Shown here piece by piece: positions 51,031-59,074 of a stretch of DNA of 64,000 nt. The notes beneath the pieces are model-generated. The model made no database searches and was not told the origin of the DNA. It was given only the letters and a program-made list of their open reading frames with translations. Origin of the DNA: Flavobacterium sp. CF136 (GTDB lineage: Bacteria > Bacteroidota > Bacteroidia > Flavobacteriales > Flavobacteriaceae). A program made the translations under genes and the position numbers. The stretch spans positions 25,763 to 89,762 of the forward strand of contig NZ_AKJZ01000020.1 in the NCBI RefSeq assembly GCF_000282055.1. The letters run 5' to 3'. Each line of letters opens with the position of its first letter. Within the stretch, counting starts at the first letter, position 1.

Positions 51031-52524
51031 TTATTTCAGCTTCAATACTTCAGAAGTATGTTTTCTGATTTCCTCTAAAAGTTCCGGTTTATCATTCAGA
51101 GTTTTTCCGTAAGATGGGATCATATTTTTTAATTTCGCTTCCCATTCCGGTGTTTTAATCTGATCTGCAAAACATCTGTCAATCAAATCGATCATAATTG
51201 AAACTGCAGTTGAGGCTCCAGGAGAAGCTCCTAATAAAACTGCTAAAGTTCCGTCATGAGTATTTATAACTTCTGTTCCAAACTCTAAAACCCCGCCTTC
51301 TTTTTCATCTTTTTTGATAACCTGAACACGTTGACCTGCTTTTTCTAAAACCCAATCCTTAGATCTCGCGGTTGGCAAATATTCACGTAAAGCCTTAATT
51401 CTGTCTTTTGGAGACTGACGTACCTGCTCAATCAAATATTTTGTTAGTGGAATATTATGAAATCCCGCTGATAACATCGGAATCAAATTGTTTGTTTTTA
51501 TTGACAAAGGCAAATCTAAATAAGATCCATTTTTTAAAAAACGAGTTGAAAATCCTGCAAAAGGGCCAAAAAGCAATGCTTTTTCTCCATCAATTACACG
51601 TGTATCAATATGCGGAACCGACATTGGCGGTGCACCAACACTTGCTTTACCATAAACTTTTGCCTGGTGTTTTGCAATAACTTCCGGATTTGTACATTTT
51701 AACCACTGACCACTTACCGGGAAACCTCCATAACCATTTCCTTCAGGAACATTTGCTTTTTCTAATAATGGTAACGAACCTCCACCAGCACCAATAAATA
51801 CAAACTTAGTATATGCTTTTCTCTTTTGGCCAGATTCTAAATCGGTAATTTTAATACGCCATGATTTATTTTCCAGCTGTTTTAATTTTTTAACCTCATG
51901 ATTAAAATATAAAGATACACCGTCTAATTTTTCTAAATAATTAAACATACTTCTTGTCAAAGCACCAAAATTCACATCGGTACCAATAGCCATTGAAGTT
52001 GCTGCCAATTTTTCATTTGGCCCTCTTCCTTCCATAACAAGTGGCATCCATTGTTTTAATTGCTCAAAGTCTGTACTAAAAAGCATTTCTGCAAATAATG
52101 GGTTGCTTTGTAAAGCTTCAAAACGTGTTTTAAGATACTGAACATTTTTTTCACCCCAGACAAAACTCATGTGAGGCACACTTTTTATAAAATTTTCAGG
52201 GGAAGGGACCTTATTTTGCTGTACTAAATACGACCAAAACTGGCGGGAAACCTCAAAAGATTCAGCAATACTAATGGCTTTTTTAGGATCTACTGAGCCA
52301 TCAGCTTTTTCCGGTGTATAATTTAATTCACAAAAAGCAGAATGTCCTGTTCCGGCATTATTCCATGCATCAGAGCTTTCGGCTGCAGCAACATCTAATC
52401 TTTCATAAATTTCTATCTTGATATCAGGTTGTAATTCTTTCAAAATTACTCCAAGAGTGGCACTCATAATTCCAGCGCCAATAAGCACTACTTCACTATT
52501 TGAACGTATGGTTTCGTCGGGCAT
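51031..52524 (-). CDS. mqo: Malate:quinone oxidoreductase
   Basis: 497 residues of the FAD-dependent Mqo family: VVLIGAGIMSATLGV near 12-26 (FAD-binding GxGxxS), ERLDVAAAESSDAWNNAGTGHSA near 40-62, GAGGGSLPLLEKA near 246-258, and ASPGASTAV near 436-444. It oxidises malate to oxaloacetate and reduces quinone at the inner membrane face, a TCA-cycle entry into respiration. Monocistronic, with the FUSC gene converging 38 bases away. Confidence 0.95.
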   Translation of the reverse strand: MPDETIRSNSEVVLIGAGIMSATLGVILKELQPDIKIEIYERLDVAAAESSDAWNNAGTGHSAFCELNYTPEKADGSVDPKKAISIAESFEVSRQFWSYLVQQNKVPSPENFIKSVPHMSFVWGEKNVQYLKTRFEALQSNPLFAEMLFSTDFEQLKQWMPLVMEGRGPNEKLAATSMAIGTDVNFGALTRSMFNYLEKLDGVSLYFNHEVKKLKQLENKSWRIKITDLESGQKRKAYTKFVFIGAGGGSLPLLEKANVPEGNGYGGFPVSGQWLKCTNPEVIAKHQAKVYGKASVGAPPMSVPHIDTRVIDGEKALLFGPFAGFSTRFLKNGSYLDLPLSIKTNNLIPMLSAGFHNIPLTKYLIEQVRQSPKDRIKALREYLPTARSKDWVLEKAGQRVQVIKKDEKEGGVLEFGTEVINTHDGTLAVLLGASPGASTAVSIMIDLIDRCFADQIKTPEWEAKLKNMIPSYGKTLNDKPELLEEIRKHTSEVLKLK

Positions 52525-52650
52525 AACACTATTTTATTTTAAAAATGCAAAGGTACTTTTTATAATTTCAAAAAAAAAGGATTTTAAGCATGATAAAAGT
52601 TAGAAAATTATATTTTTTTCTAAATAAAGTGAAATTTATAAGCCTAAAAC

Positions 52651-53067
52651 TTAAAAACGATTAGAAGAAAGATAGTCCTGAAGCATAATCGTTGCGGAAA
52701 TTTCATCAATCAATCCTTTATTCTGACGTTGTTTTTTGCTTAGTCCGCTATCGATCATGGTTTGAAAAGCCATTTTTGAAGTAAAACGCTCGTCTACACG
52801 AACGACTTTCATATCCGGAAAAATATTTGAAAAATGCGTTACAAATCCTTTTATGATTGAAGCACTTTCTGATGGCTGTCCATTCATTTGTTTGGGCTCT
52901 CCAATTAAAACCGCTTCTACTTTTTCTTTGGCAAAATAATCTTTAAGAAAATCAATTAAAGTATTGGTTGGAACCGTAGTTAAACCTGAAGCTATAATCT
53001 GCATTTCATCTGTAACGGCTATTCCGGTACGTTTTTGTCCGTAGTCTATGGAGAGAATTCTTGGCAT
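52651..53067 (-). CDS. ruvX: RuvX/YqgF-type Holliday-junction resolvase-like nuclease
   Basis: 138 residues of the RNase H-like YqgF family: MPRILSIDYGQKRTGIAVTD at 1-20 with the first catalytic aspartate, AVLIGEPKQMNGQPSE near 53-68 and VDERFTSKMA near 92-101, DEISATIMLQDYL near 122-134 with the last acidic residues. Implicated in pre-16S rRNA 5' maturation. It starts two bases after the end of the toxin-like gene, so it may share its transcript. Confidence 0.92.
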   Translation of the reverse strand: MPRILSIDYGQKRTGIAVTDEMQIIASGLTTVPTNTLIDFLKDYFAKEKVEAVLIGEPKQMNGQPSESASIIKGFVTHFSNIFPDMKVVRVDERFTSKMAFQTMIDSGLSKKQRQNKGLIDEISATIMLQDYLSSNRF

Positions 53068-53069
53068 TT

Positions 53070-53351
53070 TTATAAAGCAATTTTATGTTTTATGAAACCG
53101 AATACTGAAATTATTTGTTGGTCTATATCGATGTAATACACAACAGTATATCCTTTAAAAACATAATCTCTAATGTTTTCGTCTTTATAATATCTGGATT
53201 TCTTAAAATGAAATGGTCTTTTTAAATCTTTTTTAATGTTTTTAATTAAATCAGCTTTAAATTTTCTGGCGGCAATGGGTTTGTCTTTTGAGATATATCT
53301 AATCTGACTTTCTAAATCTAGTTTAAAATCTTTAGTGATTTCAATTTTCAT
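53070..53351 (-). CDS. RelE/ParE-type toxin
   Basis: 93 residues, basic, with the RelE/ParE fold pattern: FKLDLESQIRYISKDKPIAARKF near 9-31, SRYYKDENIRDYVFKGYTVVYYID near 52-75. This superfamily includes mRNA interferases and gyrase poisons; which one applies cannot be told. Its start overlaps the preceding antitoxin-like gene by 11 bases, the usual order and coupling of a type II toxin-antitoxin pair. It ends two bases before ruvX. Confidence 0.8.
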   Translation of the reverse strand: MKIEITKDFKLDLESQIRYISKDKPIAARKFKADLIKNIKKDLKRPFHFKKSRYYKDENIRDYVFKGYTVVYYIDIDQQIISVFGFIKHKIAL

Positions 53352-53574
53352 ATTCAGAAATAGTCTTTTCTAAATATGCATCCAACTCTTCCAAAGAGCA
53401 ACTTTCGGCTGTTCCGTTTTTTATCTTAGCTAAAGCGGCATCCAATTTTTCCTTAGTTACATCAAAATCAGACTCTTCCTGAACAATTTTCAATTGATCA
53501 GAAGAAAATGAACTCAATAATTCTAAAATTTTCTCTTTTATTTCCGGCTGAAACTCTAATCTAATCGCTTCCAT
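53341..53574 (-). CDS. Antitoxin-like partner of the RelE/ParE toxin
   Basis: 77 residues, acidic, with IRLEFQPEIKEKILELLSSF at 4-23 and a C-terminal ELDAYLEKTISEYEN that would wrap the toxin. No clear DNA-binding motif. The 11-base overlap with the toxin gene and its size support the antitoxin role; it would also autorepress the pair in the usual scheme. Confidence 0.75.
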   Translation of the reverse strand: MEAIRLEFQPEIKEKILELLSSFSSDQLKIVQEESDFDVTKEKLDAALAKIKNGTAESCSLEELDAYLEKTISEYEN

Positions 53575-53608
53575 AATACTTTCATTTACAATACAAATAT
53601 AAAACTTT

Positions 53609-54358
53609 TCAGCCTATATTTTCCGGATTTAACTTCCCTATTCTCAATAACAATGGAAATGTAACTTTCTGATCATTCTTTTCCCACGAAACCTTCAAAT
53701 CATTGTAAATTAAATCTATTGGATTTTGTTTATTTTTTGAAATGTAATGCTGTACTGATGACCATGTCTGAAGATATCCAATAAGAGTTTCAAAAGTCCA
53801 GGTAAATTGATTTTCAAATTTCTTCGTTGGAATTTCTTCAAACGGAAACGGAATCGTTTCATAATTTTCATCTAAATATCTTCGTTCAGCATCCCAATAA
53901 GGACCAATAATATTATAATAAAAATGTTGCAAAATTTTATCCGAATCAGTATTTGTAAAAAATAATCCATAACCCAAAACAGCAAAAATTCCGTCTGGCT
54001 TCAAAATTCTGTAAATCTCTTTATAAAAAACCTCAAAATCAAACCAATGTACAGCTTGTGCCACAACAATTAAGTCAAATTTTTGATTTTCGAAAGAAGT
54101 ATTTTCAGCAGGTTCCTTACTGTAAATTACATTTTCAGCCTGAATTGCATTATCCAGTTGCTTTTGACTTATATCTGTCGCATATACCTTTTTAAAATAA
54201 GCAGAAAGTTTATGTGCTACCTGACCATTTCCAGTGGCAATATCAAGTGCTGTCGATTTATTATTAACAAATGAAATGATGTATTCTATCATTTCCTGAG
54301 GATATTGCGGGCGAAATTTAGAATAATCAACAGCTTGTTTCGAAAAATTATCTTTCAT
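53609..54358 (-). CDS. Class I SAM-dependent methyltransferase
   Basis: 249 residues. Motif I is ALDIATGNGQVAHKLS near 38-53, motif II VYATDISQKQLDNA near 57-70, and motif IV LIVVAQAVHWFDFE near 95-108. The AQAVHWFD form is typical of methyltransferase type 11 proteins near ubiquinone/trans-aconitate methyltransferases. The substrate is a small molecule that cannot be named. No signal peptide. It is separated from the antitoxin gene by 34 bases on the same strand. Confidence 0.85.
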   Translation of the reverse strand: MKDNFSKQAVDYSKFRPQYPQEMIEYIISFVNNKSTALDIATGNGQVAHKLSAYFKKVYATDISQKQLDNAIQAENVIYSKEPAENTSFENQKFDLIVVAQAVHWFDFEVFYKEIYRILKPDGIFAVLGYGLFFTNTDSDKILQHFYYNIIGPYWDAERRYLDENYETIPFPFEEIPTKKFENQFTWTFETLIGYLQTWSSVQHYISKNKQNPIDLIYNDLKVSWEKNDQKVTFPLLLRIGKLNPENIG

Positions 54359-54430
54359 GATTTCTTATTTTATTAGCTAATAAAATTAAATACAGTACAA
54401 GTTATATCTTTTTCCAAATTAAAAGCAATA

Positions 54431-54463
54431 AAAAATCCGCTTTGAAAATTTCAAAACGGATTT
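54431..54463 (-). terminator. Terminator of the PAS-domain gene
   Basis: AAATCCG and CGGATTT form a short stem with a 17-base A+T-rich loop that can extend the pairing (TTTGAAAATTTCAAAA), then a T-run on the minus strand, 38 bases after the stop. Confidence 0.65.
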
Positions 54464-54501
54464 ACCCAAATATTAAAAACTAAAAAAAAAGTCAATTCCA
54501 T

Positions 54502-55128
54502 TTACCTATTAAACAATCTTTTAAAAAACCCTTTATGTTCCTCATCCTCCTCTTCTGTTTCATATTGAGCAAATTTTGACTGTGCTTTTTCCTGTTCATA
54601 AATAAGCTCTTTGATATATTCAACATAAGTTCTCTTTTTTTCTTCCAGGAAACCAATCAAATATTTCTCGCTAAACTCAACCCCGCTCGCTGCTTCAATT
54701 TGAAGTAACTTTTTATACAGTGGCTCAATATGCAACGAAATCACTTCCTGTGGTACAGATTGTCGTCTTGCAAAATAATTTACAATCACTCCGTTTTCAT
54801 CTTTAGCAATTTCAAAATCAGTAATTACCCAATAATACCTTCCTGACTTCGCTAAATTTTTTACAATGGCGTGAAAGTTCTTTCCTTGTTTCAGATTTTC
54901 CCAAAGCACCTTAAAAATTACTTTTGGCATATCCGGATGACGAATAATGTTATGTGGCTGCCCCATTAATTCATAGTCTTCATAACCTGAAACATCTACA
55001 AAAACTTCATTGGCATATTCTATAATACCAAAAGCATTTGTTTTGCTCATAATTACTTGTGTTTTATCCCACATGACTTCTTTATCAATAACTGCAATTC
55101 GGTTTTGAAGCTGATTTTCCTGATTCAT
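54502..55128 (-). CDS. Aer-like PAS-domain protein
   Basis: 208 residues. Residues about 25-125 are a PAS domain closely resembling the FAD-binding PAS of Aer: FGIIEYANEVFVDVSGYEDYELMGQPHNIIRHPDMP and KSGRYYWVITDFEI. The C-terminal region is helical, acidic (ETEEEDEEH), ending in a basic GFFKRLFNR. There is no kinase, methyl-accepting or output domain, so it is an orphan sensor that may work by protein contact. An FNR-type site at the same position as at cco and hemN implies low-oxygen expression. Confidence 0.85.
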   Translation of the reverse strand: MNQENQLQNRIAVIDKEVMWDKTQVIMSKTNAFGIIEYANEVFVDVSGYEDYELMGQPHNIIRHPDMPKVIFKVLWENLKQGKNFHAIVKNLAKSGRYYWVITDFEIAKDENGVIVNYFARRQSVPQEVISLHIEPLYKKLLQIEAASGVEFSEKYLIGFLEEKKRTYVEYIKELIYEQEKAQSKFAQYETEEEDEEHKGFFKRLFNR

Positions 55129-55194
55129 TTTTCTGATTATATTTATTCTAAAACATGTTGTTAATTCCTCTTCCCTATTTCAGGAATCATGATG

Positions 55195-55237
55195 CAAAAT
55201 TAATTAGAACTTAAATTATGAAATCTGATTTTTATCA
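55195..55237 (-). promoter_or_regulatory. FNR-type site and -7 element of the PAS gene
   Basis: TGATTTTTATCA (55226-55237), 23 bases upstream of TAATTTTG (55202-55195 on the minus strand). The distance of 31 bases from site end to -7 end equals that at hemN and ccoS. Confidence 0.68.
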
Positions 55238-55369
55238 TATGACGGCATCAAAAAAATTACATTTTTAGAAGTTTTTCAAAGGCTTATCCAGTTTCTCAAA
55301 TTAAACACAAAAAGTTAAATTTGTAACATTTTCAAATTGATTTACTTTTTTGATTTTATTCAAATACCC

Positions 55370-55377
55370 TATCTTTG
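55370..55377 (+). promoter_or_regulatory. -7 element TATCTTTG of dapD
   Basis: An exact TAnnTTTG match 16 bases before the ATG at 55394; it rules out the longer frame from 55337. Confidence 0.55.
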
Positions 55378-55393
55378 CCAAAAATTTAAACAT

Positions 55394-56209
55394 ATGAATT
55401 CTTTACAGACTATAATTGAACAAGCTTGGGAAAACAGAGCTTTATTACAAGAAACAACAACTACTGATGCCATCAGAGAAGTTATTGCATTGCTTGATGC
55501 AGGAAAATTACGTGTTGCTGAACCGGTTGGTGAAGGTTGGCAGGTAAACGAATGGGTAAAAAAAGCAGTTGTTATGTATTTCCCTATTCAAAAAATGGAA
55601 ACTTGGGAAGCAGGGATTTTTGAATACCACGATAAAATGGAATTGAAAAAAGACTATGCAGCCAAGGGAGTTCGTGTAGTTCCGGGAGCTTCTGCCCGTT
55701 ACGGTTCATTTATTTCCAGTGGAGTAATCATGATGCCTAGTTATGTAAATATTGGTGCTTATGTTGATGCAGGAACCATGGTAGATACCTGGGCAACTGT
55801 TGGCAGCTGTGCTCAAATTGGAAAAGATGTTCACTTGAGTGGTGGTGTTGGTATTGGCGGTGTTTTAGAACCATTGCAAGCGGCTCCGGTTATTATCGAA
55901 GATGGTGCCTTTGTAGGTTCTCGTTGTATTGTAGTAGAAGGAGTTCACGTAGGTAAAGAAGCTGTTTTAGGAGCAAATGTATGTTTGACTGCCTCAACAA
56001 AAATTATTGATGTTACCGGTGAAACTCCAGTAGAAATGAAAGGATTTGTTCCTGCCCGTTCGGTAGTAATTCCGGGAAGTTATACAAAGAAATTTGCTGC
56101 CGGTGAATTTCAGGTTCCTTGTGCATTGATTATTGGAACTCGTAAACCATCAACTGATTTAAAAACATCTTTGAATAATGCGTTAAGAGAGTACGACGTA
56201 GCAGTATAA
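55394..56209 (+). CDS. dapD: Tetrahydrodipicolinate N-succinyltransferase
   Basis: 271 residues from the ATG at 55394. The N-terminal helical domain (SLQTIIEQAWENRALLQ) is followed by LRVAEPVGEGWQVNEWVKKAVV, then a left-handed beta-helix of hexapeptide repeats (VVPGASARYGSFISSGVIMMPSY with the catalytic-region residues, GGVGIGGVLEP) and a C-terminal domain with RSVVIPGSYTKKF. It adds succinyl to tetrahydrodipicolinate on the way to meso-diaminopimelate for peptidoglycan and lysine. The spurious 19-residue extension is dismissed because of the promoter. A terminator follows. Confidence 0.94.
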   Translation: MNSLQTIIEQAWENRALLQETTTTDAIREVIALLDAGKLRVAEPVGEGWQVNEWVKKAVVMYFPIQKMETWEAGIFEYHDKMELKKDYAAKGVRVVPGASARYGSFISSGVIMMPSYVNIGAYVDAGTMVDTWATVGSCAQIGKDVHLSGGVGIGGVLEPLQAAPVIIEDGAFVGSRCIVVEGVHVGKEAVLGANVCLTASTKIIDVTGETPVEMKGFVPARSVVIPGSYTKKFAAGEFQVPCALIIGTRKPSTDLKTSLNNALREYDVAV

Positions 56210-56229
56210 ATTCTAAATTCCAATATTTT

Positions 56230-56275
56230 AAATTCCAAATTCCAATTGTTGTTATAATTGGAATTTGGAATTTTA
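56230..56275. terminator. Terminator between dapD and the WaaP-like gene
   Basis: An 18-base perfect stem (AAATTCCAAATTCCAATT and its complement) with an 8-base loop, then TTATTTTC. It separates the convergent genes and reaches into the last codons of the minus-strand gene. Confidence 0.75.
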
Positions 56276-57031
56276 TTTTCTGCCTATTTTTCTTTTTAGG
56301 TATTTCTTTTTGGTAATTTTTCTTTTGAATTGAATTGTTTTCTCCAACAAAATGGCGTGTAATTTTTCCTCGGGTTCATTGCTTAATTTAGCATAAGCTT
56401 TGGCAATCACTTTTACCATTGTTTTAGACAACCACATTTTCTTAAAATTGTCCATTCGCTCTTCAATAGACAAGTTTTTGAAATTCATTCGGTTTAAATC
56501 TATCAAATAGAATTCATATTTCTCAGTATCTTTTTTCACAACTAAAGTATTTCCCGGAGAATGATCCAAAAAATTAACTTTTGCTTCGTGCATTTTGAAT
56601 GTAAATTCGGCAAATTGTTCTAAAATAATATTACGCTCCGGAAACAATGGATCATGAATCAGTTCACGGATCGTAAAATCATAATCTATTTGCTCAGAAA
56701 TGTAATAGCTGTCTTTCAAAAGCCCCAATCCACTTCTGTTTTCGATATAGGCAATCGGGAAAGGTGTTAAAATGTTATGCTCAATCAAATAATTGGCATA
56801 ATCAAAAGATCGTTTGGCTTTGGTACTTCTAAAAAAAGAATAAATAATCGATTTGAATATTCCCGGTTTTTGAAAAAATTTAATATTTACTTTTTCCTCA
56901 GCAAGAAAATTAGACTTGATTGTATTTCGGGCACCGGCAACGATCAAATCACCTTCGTTAAAAAAATTAGCAACTAATTGAAGAATAGCATCTTCTTTAC
57001 TTTTATATTTCGAATGGATGATTATTGACAC
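56273..57031 (-). CDS. Lipopolysaccharide kinase (Kdo/WaaP family)-like protein
   Basis: 252 residues with a protein-kinase-like fold. FLDHSPGNTLVVK near 150-162 is a catalytic loop with the HxxxxN pattern, and FYLIDLNRMNFK near 172-183 has the metal-binding aspartate. The N-terminal phosphate-loop region is divergent. Such kinases phosphorylate Kdo or heptose in the lipid A core at the cytoplasmic face. The divergent GT9 glycosyltransferase next door supports an LPS role. Basic C-terminus (KRKITKKKYLKRKIGRK). Confidence 0.8.
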   Translation of the reverse strand: MSIIIHSKYKSKEDAILQLVANFFNEGDLIVAGARNTIKSNFLAEEKVNIKFFQKPGIFKSIIYSFFRSTKAKRSFDYANYLIEHNILTPFPIAYIENRSGLGLLKDSYYISEQIDYDFTIRELIHDPLFPERNIILEQFAEFTFKMHEAKVNFLDHSPGNTLVVKKDTEKYEFYLIDLNRMNFKNLSIEERMDNFKKMWLSKTMVKVIAKAYAKLSNEPEEKLHAILLEKTIQFKRKITKKKYLKRKIGRK

Positions 57032-57116
57032 AGCTTACAATTATAATTTGGTTTAAAAGTATAAAAAATAGTACTTTGCGCCAAGGAATACTAACAAATC
57101 AGTAAAATAAATTAGG

Positions 57117-58175
57117 ATGAAAGTTTTAATCATACAAAACAAGAGAATTGGCGATGTTTTAATCAGTTCGGTAATTGCCAATAATTTTAAAGCAAAATAT
57201 CCTGATAGCGAAGTTCATTTTATGGCTTACGATTTTACTCACGGAGTCATTTTGAACAATCCTAATATTGATAAAATTATTTCCATTAATGACAAAGAAT
57301 TAAAAAAACTTCCTGTACTATTTAAACTAATCCGTCAGGTTAGAAAAGAGAAATACGACATCATTTTTGATCCTTATTCAAAGACACAAAGCAAACTGAT
57401 TTGTAAATTCTCTAACGCCAAACAAACTATTGGTCACAAAAGCCGAAAAAAACTAGGTAATTGGGGCTATTACACTAACCCGGTTACTATTTCTAAAGAA
57501 AAAACCAAAATTTGCGGCAAAGCAATTGAAGACCGAATTCATCTATTAAGTCAGGCAGGAAATTTCGAACCTATCGTTTATGAACCAAAAATATTTTTAA
57601 CCGAAGAAGAAAAAAAGAAAGACTGGTTAGGTAAATATGCTGATAAAAAAGTTATAGTCCTTGGTGTTTTGGGAAGTACTCCACAAAAATCGATGCCTTA
57701 TGAATACGTTGCCGAAATGGTTGATTTTATTGCTTCCAATTATGACGTAAATATTCTTTTTAATTATGCTCCGCATCAAAAAGAAGAGGCTCAGAAAATC
57801 TATGAAATGTGCCAAAACAAATCCAGTATCATTTTGGATATTTATGCCAAAAGCATTCGGGATTTCATTAAACTAATGAATCAATCTGCACTTTTAGTTT
57901 CTAATGAAGGCGGAACGGTACACATTGCCAAAGCGTTAAACAAACCTACTTTTACTATATTTTCTCCTTATGTAAACAAAGACCATTGGGCTAGTTTTGA
58001 AGACGGAAAATTTCATCACTCAGTTCATTTATTGGAAATGAAACCCAATTTATTTGATAGTTTTACTTTTGAAGAACGTAAGAAAATAGAAAAAAATCCG
58101 GATGAATTGTATAAACAACTAACTCCTGAAATGATACTACCGGAGTTAGATATTTTCCTGAAAAATAATTTATAG
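57117..58175 (+). CDS. Glycosyltransferase family 9 (heptosyltransferase-like)
   Basis: 352 residues, GT-B fold. N-terminal KVLIIQNKRIGDVLISSVIAN near 2-22 is the GT9 acceptor-side start. The nucleotide-sugar site shows LGVLGSTPQKSMPYEYVAEM near 181-200 and SNEGGTVHIAKALNKPTFTIF near 263-283. Family members transfer ADP-heptose or related sugars to the LPS core. Divergent from the WaaP-like kinase; followed by the orphan cassette gene. Confidence 0.88.
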   Translation: MKVLIIQNKRIGDVLISSVIANNFKAKYPDSEVHFMAYDFTHGVILNNPNIDKIISINDKELKKLPVLFKLIRQVRKEKYDIIFDPYSKTQSKLICKFSNAKQTIGHKSRKKLGNWGYYTNPVTISKEKTKICGKAIEDRIHLLSQAGNFEPIVYEPKIFLTEEEKKKDWLGKYADKKVIVLGVLGSTPQKSMPYEYVAEMVDFIASNYDVNILFNYAPHQKEEAQKIYEMCQNKSSIILDIYAKSIRDFIKLMNQSALLVSNEGGTVHIAKALNKPTFTIFSPYVNKDHWASFEDGKFHHSVHLLEMKPNLFDSFTFEERKKIEKNPDELYKQLTPEMILPELDIFLKNNL

Positions 58176-58237
58176 GGTTTAGAAAATAAAAAGAGTAAGC
58201 TTATGGTATCACCTATTTGGGTGTATGAAAGCCATCT

Positions 58238-58250
58238 TATAAACAAGTTA
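58238..58250 (+). repeat. 5' cassette boundary TATAAACAAGTTA (copy 2)
   Basis: Identical over 13 bases to 33616-33628. Both lie shortly upstream of an orphan gene (26 bases here, 44 at the other). Confidence 0.5.
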
Positions 58251-58275
58251 ACTGTGATTTTTTGAAACCACATTT

Positions 58276-58923
58276 ATGAAAGGAAAACAGTGGGATTGCA
58301 TAAGTACATTTACAGGGCTGCTCTTTGTCGCATTTTTGATATTTATTGCTTTTAAAAATTTTGGTTTTCTATTGATTCCTATTGGAGTTTTTATAGGAAT
58401 TATAATACACATATTTAAAGATGACAATCCTAAGAAAATTTCTCAGATAAATAGCAAACCAATTGAAAATGTAAAAATTACCAATAATCTCTCAACTGAT
58501 ACACTACTGCTTAACAAAATTAGAATTGAAGATTTTAATATTTTTTTAGGAATGAGCAGATCATCATCAAAGCATGTCGTTTTTAAGATATTTGGAAAAC
58601 TAGTACACGAAAAAACAACACCAGTAAATATTGGACTTATAACTTGTGGAGATATAATTCATATCACTTATAATAAAACATTAGGATTAGTAAGAAGTAT
58701 TCAAATACAAAAAACTGTTGATTTTGATATTCTGCTTAAACAATTAAAAATTGACGACCCTAAAATCAACTTTTTAGGGAAGAGTAAACATTACATTCTT
58801 GAGTATTTTGAAATACCAACAAGTGAATCAACTGATTTTATTTTTTATGAAATCAACAAGCTAAAAGTATCCTTTAGAATAGTTAATGATAAATGTGTTA
58901 CATTAACAGTATATCATAATTAA
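58276..58923 (+). CDS. Orphan membrane-anchored hypothetical protein
   Basis: 215 residues. Two close membrane helices (near 11-27 and 29-47, LLFVAFLIFIAFKNFGFLLI and onward) are followed by a soluble A/T-rich-coded domain with mixed alpha/beta pattern: IRIEDFNIFLGMSRSSSKHVVFKIFGKLVHE near 82-112 and SKHYILEYFEIPTSESTDFIFYEI near 171-194. No family recognised. It interrupts a polysaccharide region and is bounded by the same cassette-like ends as the nuclease/STAND gene, so it is likely a recent acquisition. Confidence 0.6.
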   Translation: MKGKQWDCISTFTGLLFVAFLIFIAFKNFGFLLIPIGVFIGIIIHIFKDDNPKKISQINSKPIENVKITNNLSTDTLLLNKIRIEDFNIFLGMSRSSSKHVVFKIFGKLVHEKTTPVNIGLITCGDIIHITYNKTLGLVRSIQIQKTVDFDILLKQLKIDDPKINFLGKSKHYILEYFEIPTSESTDFIFYEINKLKVSFRIVNDKCVTLTVYHN

Positions 58924-58930
58924 AACTTCA

Positions 58931-58977
58931 GCTAATAGGTTACGAGCCATACACCTCCTCGAAGCAGCGAAACATTA
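58931..58977 (+). repeat. Short attC-like site after the orphan gene
   Basis: Starts GCTAATAGGTTACG and ends CTCGAAGCAGCGAAACATTA. The last 19 bases match the end of the 36332-36457 site at 13 positions by eye, and the first 11 at nine positions (GCTAAYAGSTT). CGAG and CTCG can pair inside. A further inverted pair AAAACTTC/GAAGTTTT surrounds it (58923-58930 and 59011-59018). Confidence 0.45.
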
Positions 58978-59053
58978 TGTATAACCTTTATTTACAAACA
59001 ATGCCTAACCGAAGTTTTTGCGATGAATCACACTCAAAAAAAAAGTCATAAAA

Positions 59054-59074
59054 AAAGCAACCTTAAGTTGCTTT
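59054..59074 (-). terminator. Terminator overlapping the end of the GT2 gene
   Basis: AAAGCAAC and GTTGCTTT pair around a 5-base loop and are followed on the minus strand by a T-run. The stem includes the last codons of the gene. Confidence 0.7.
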
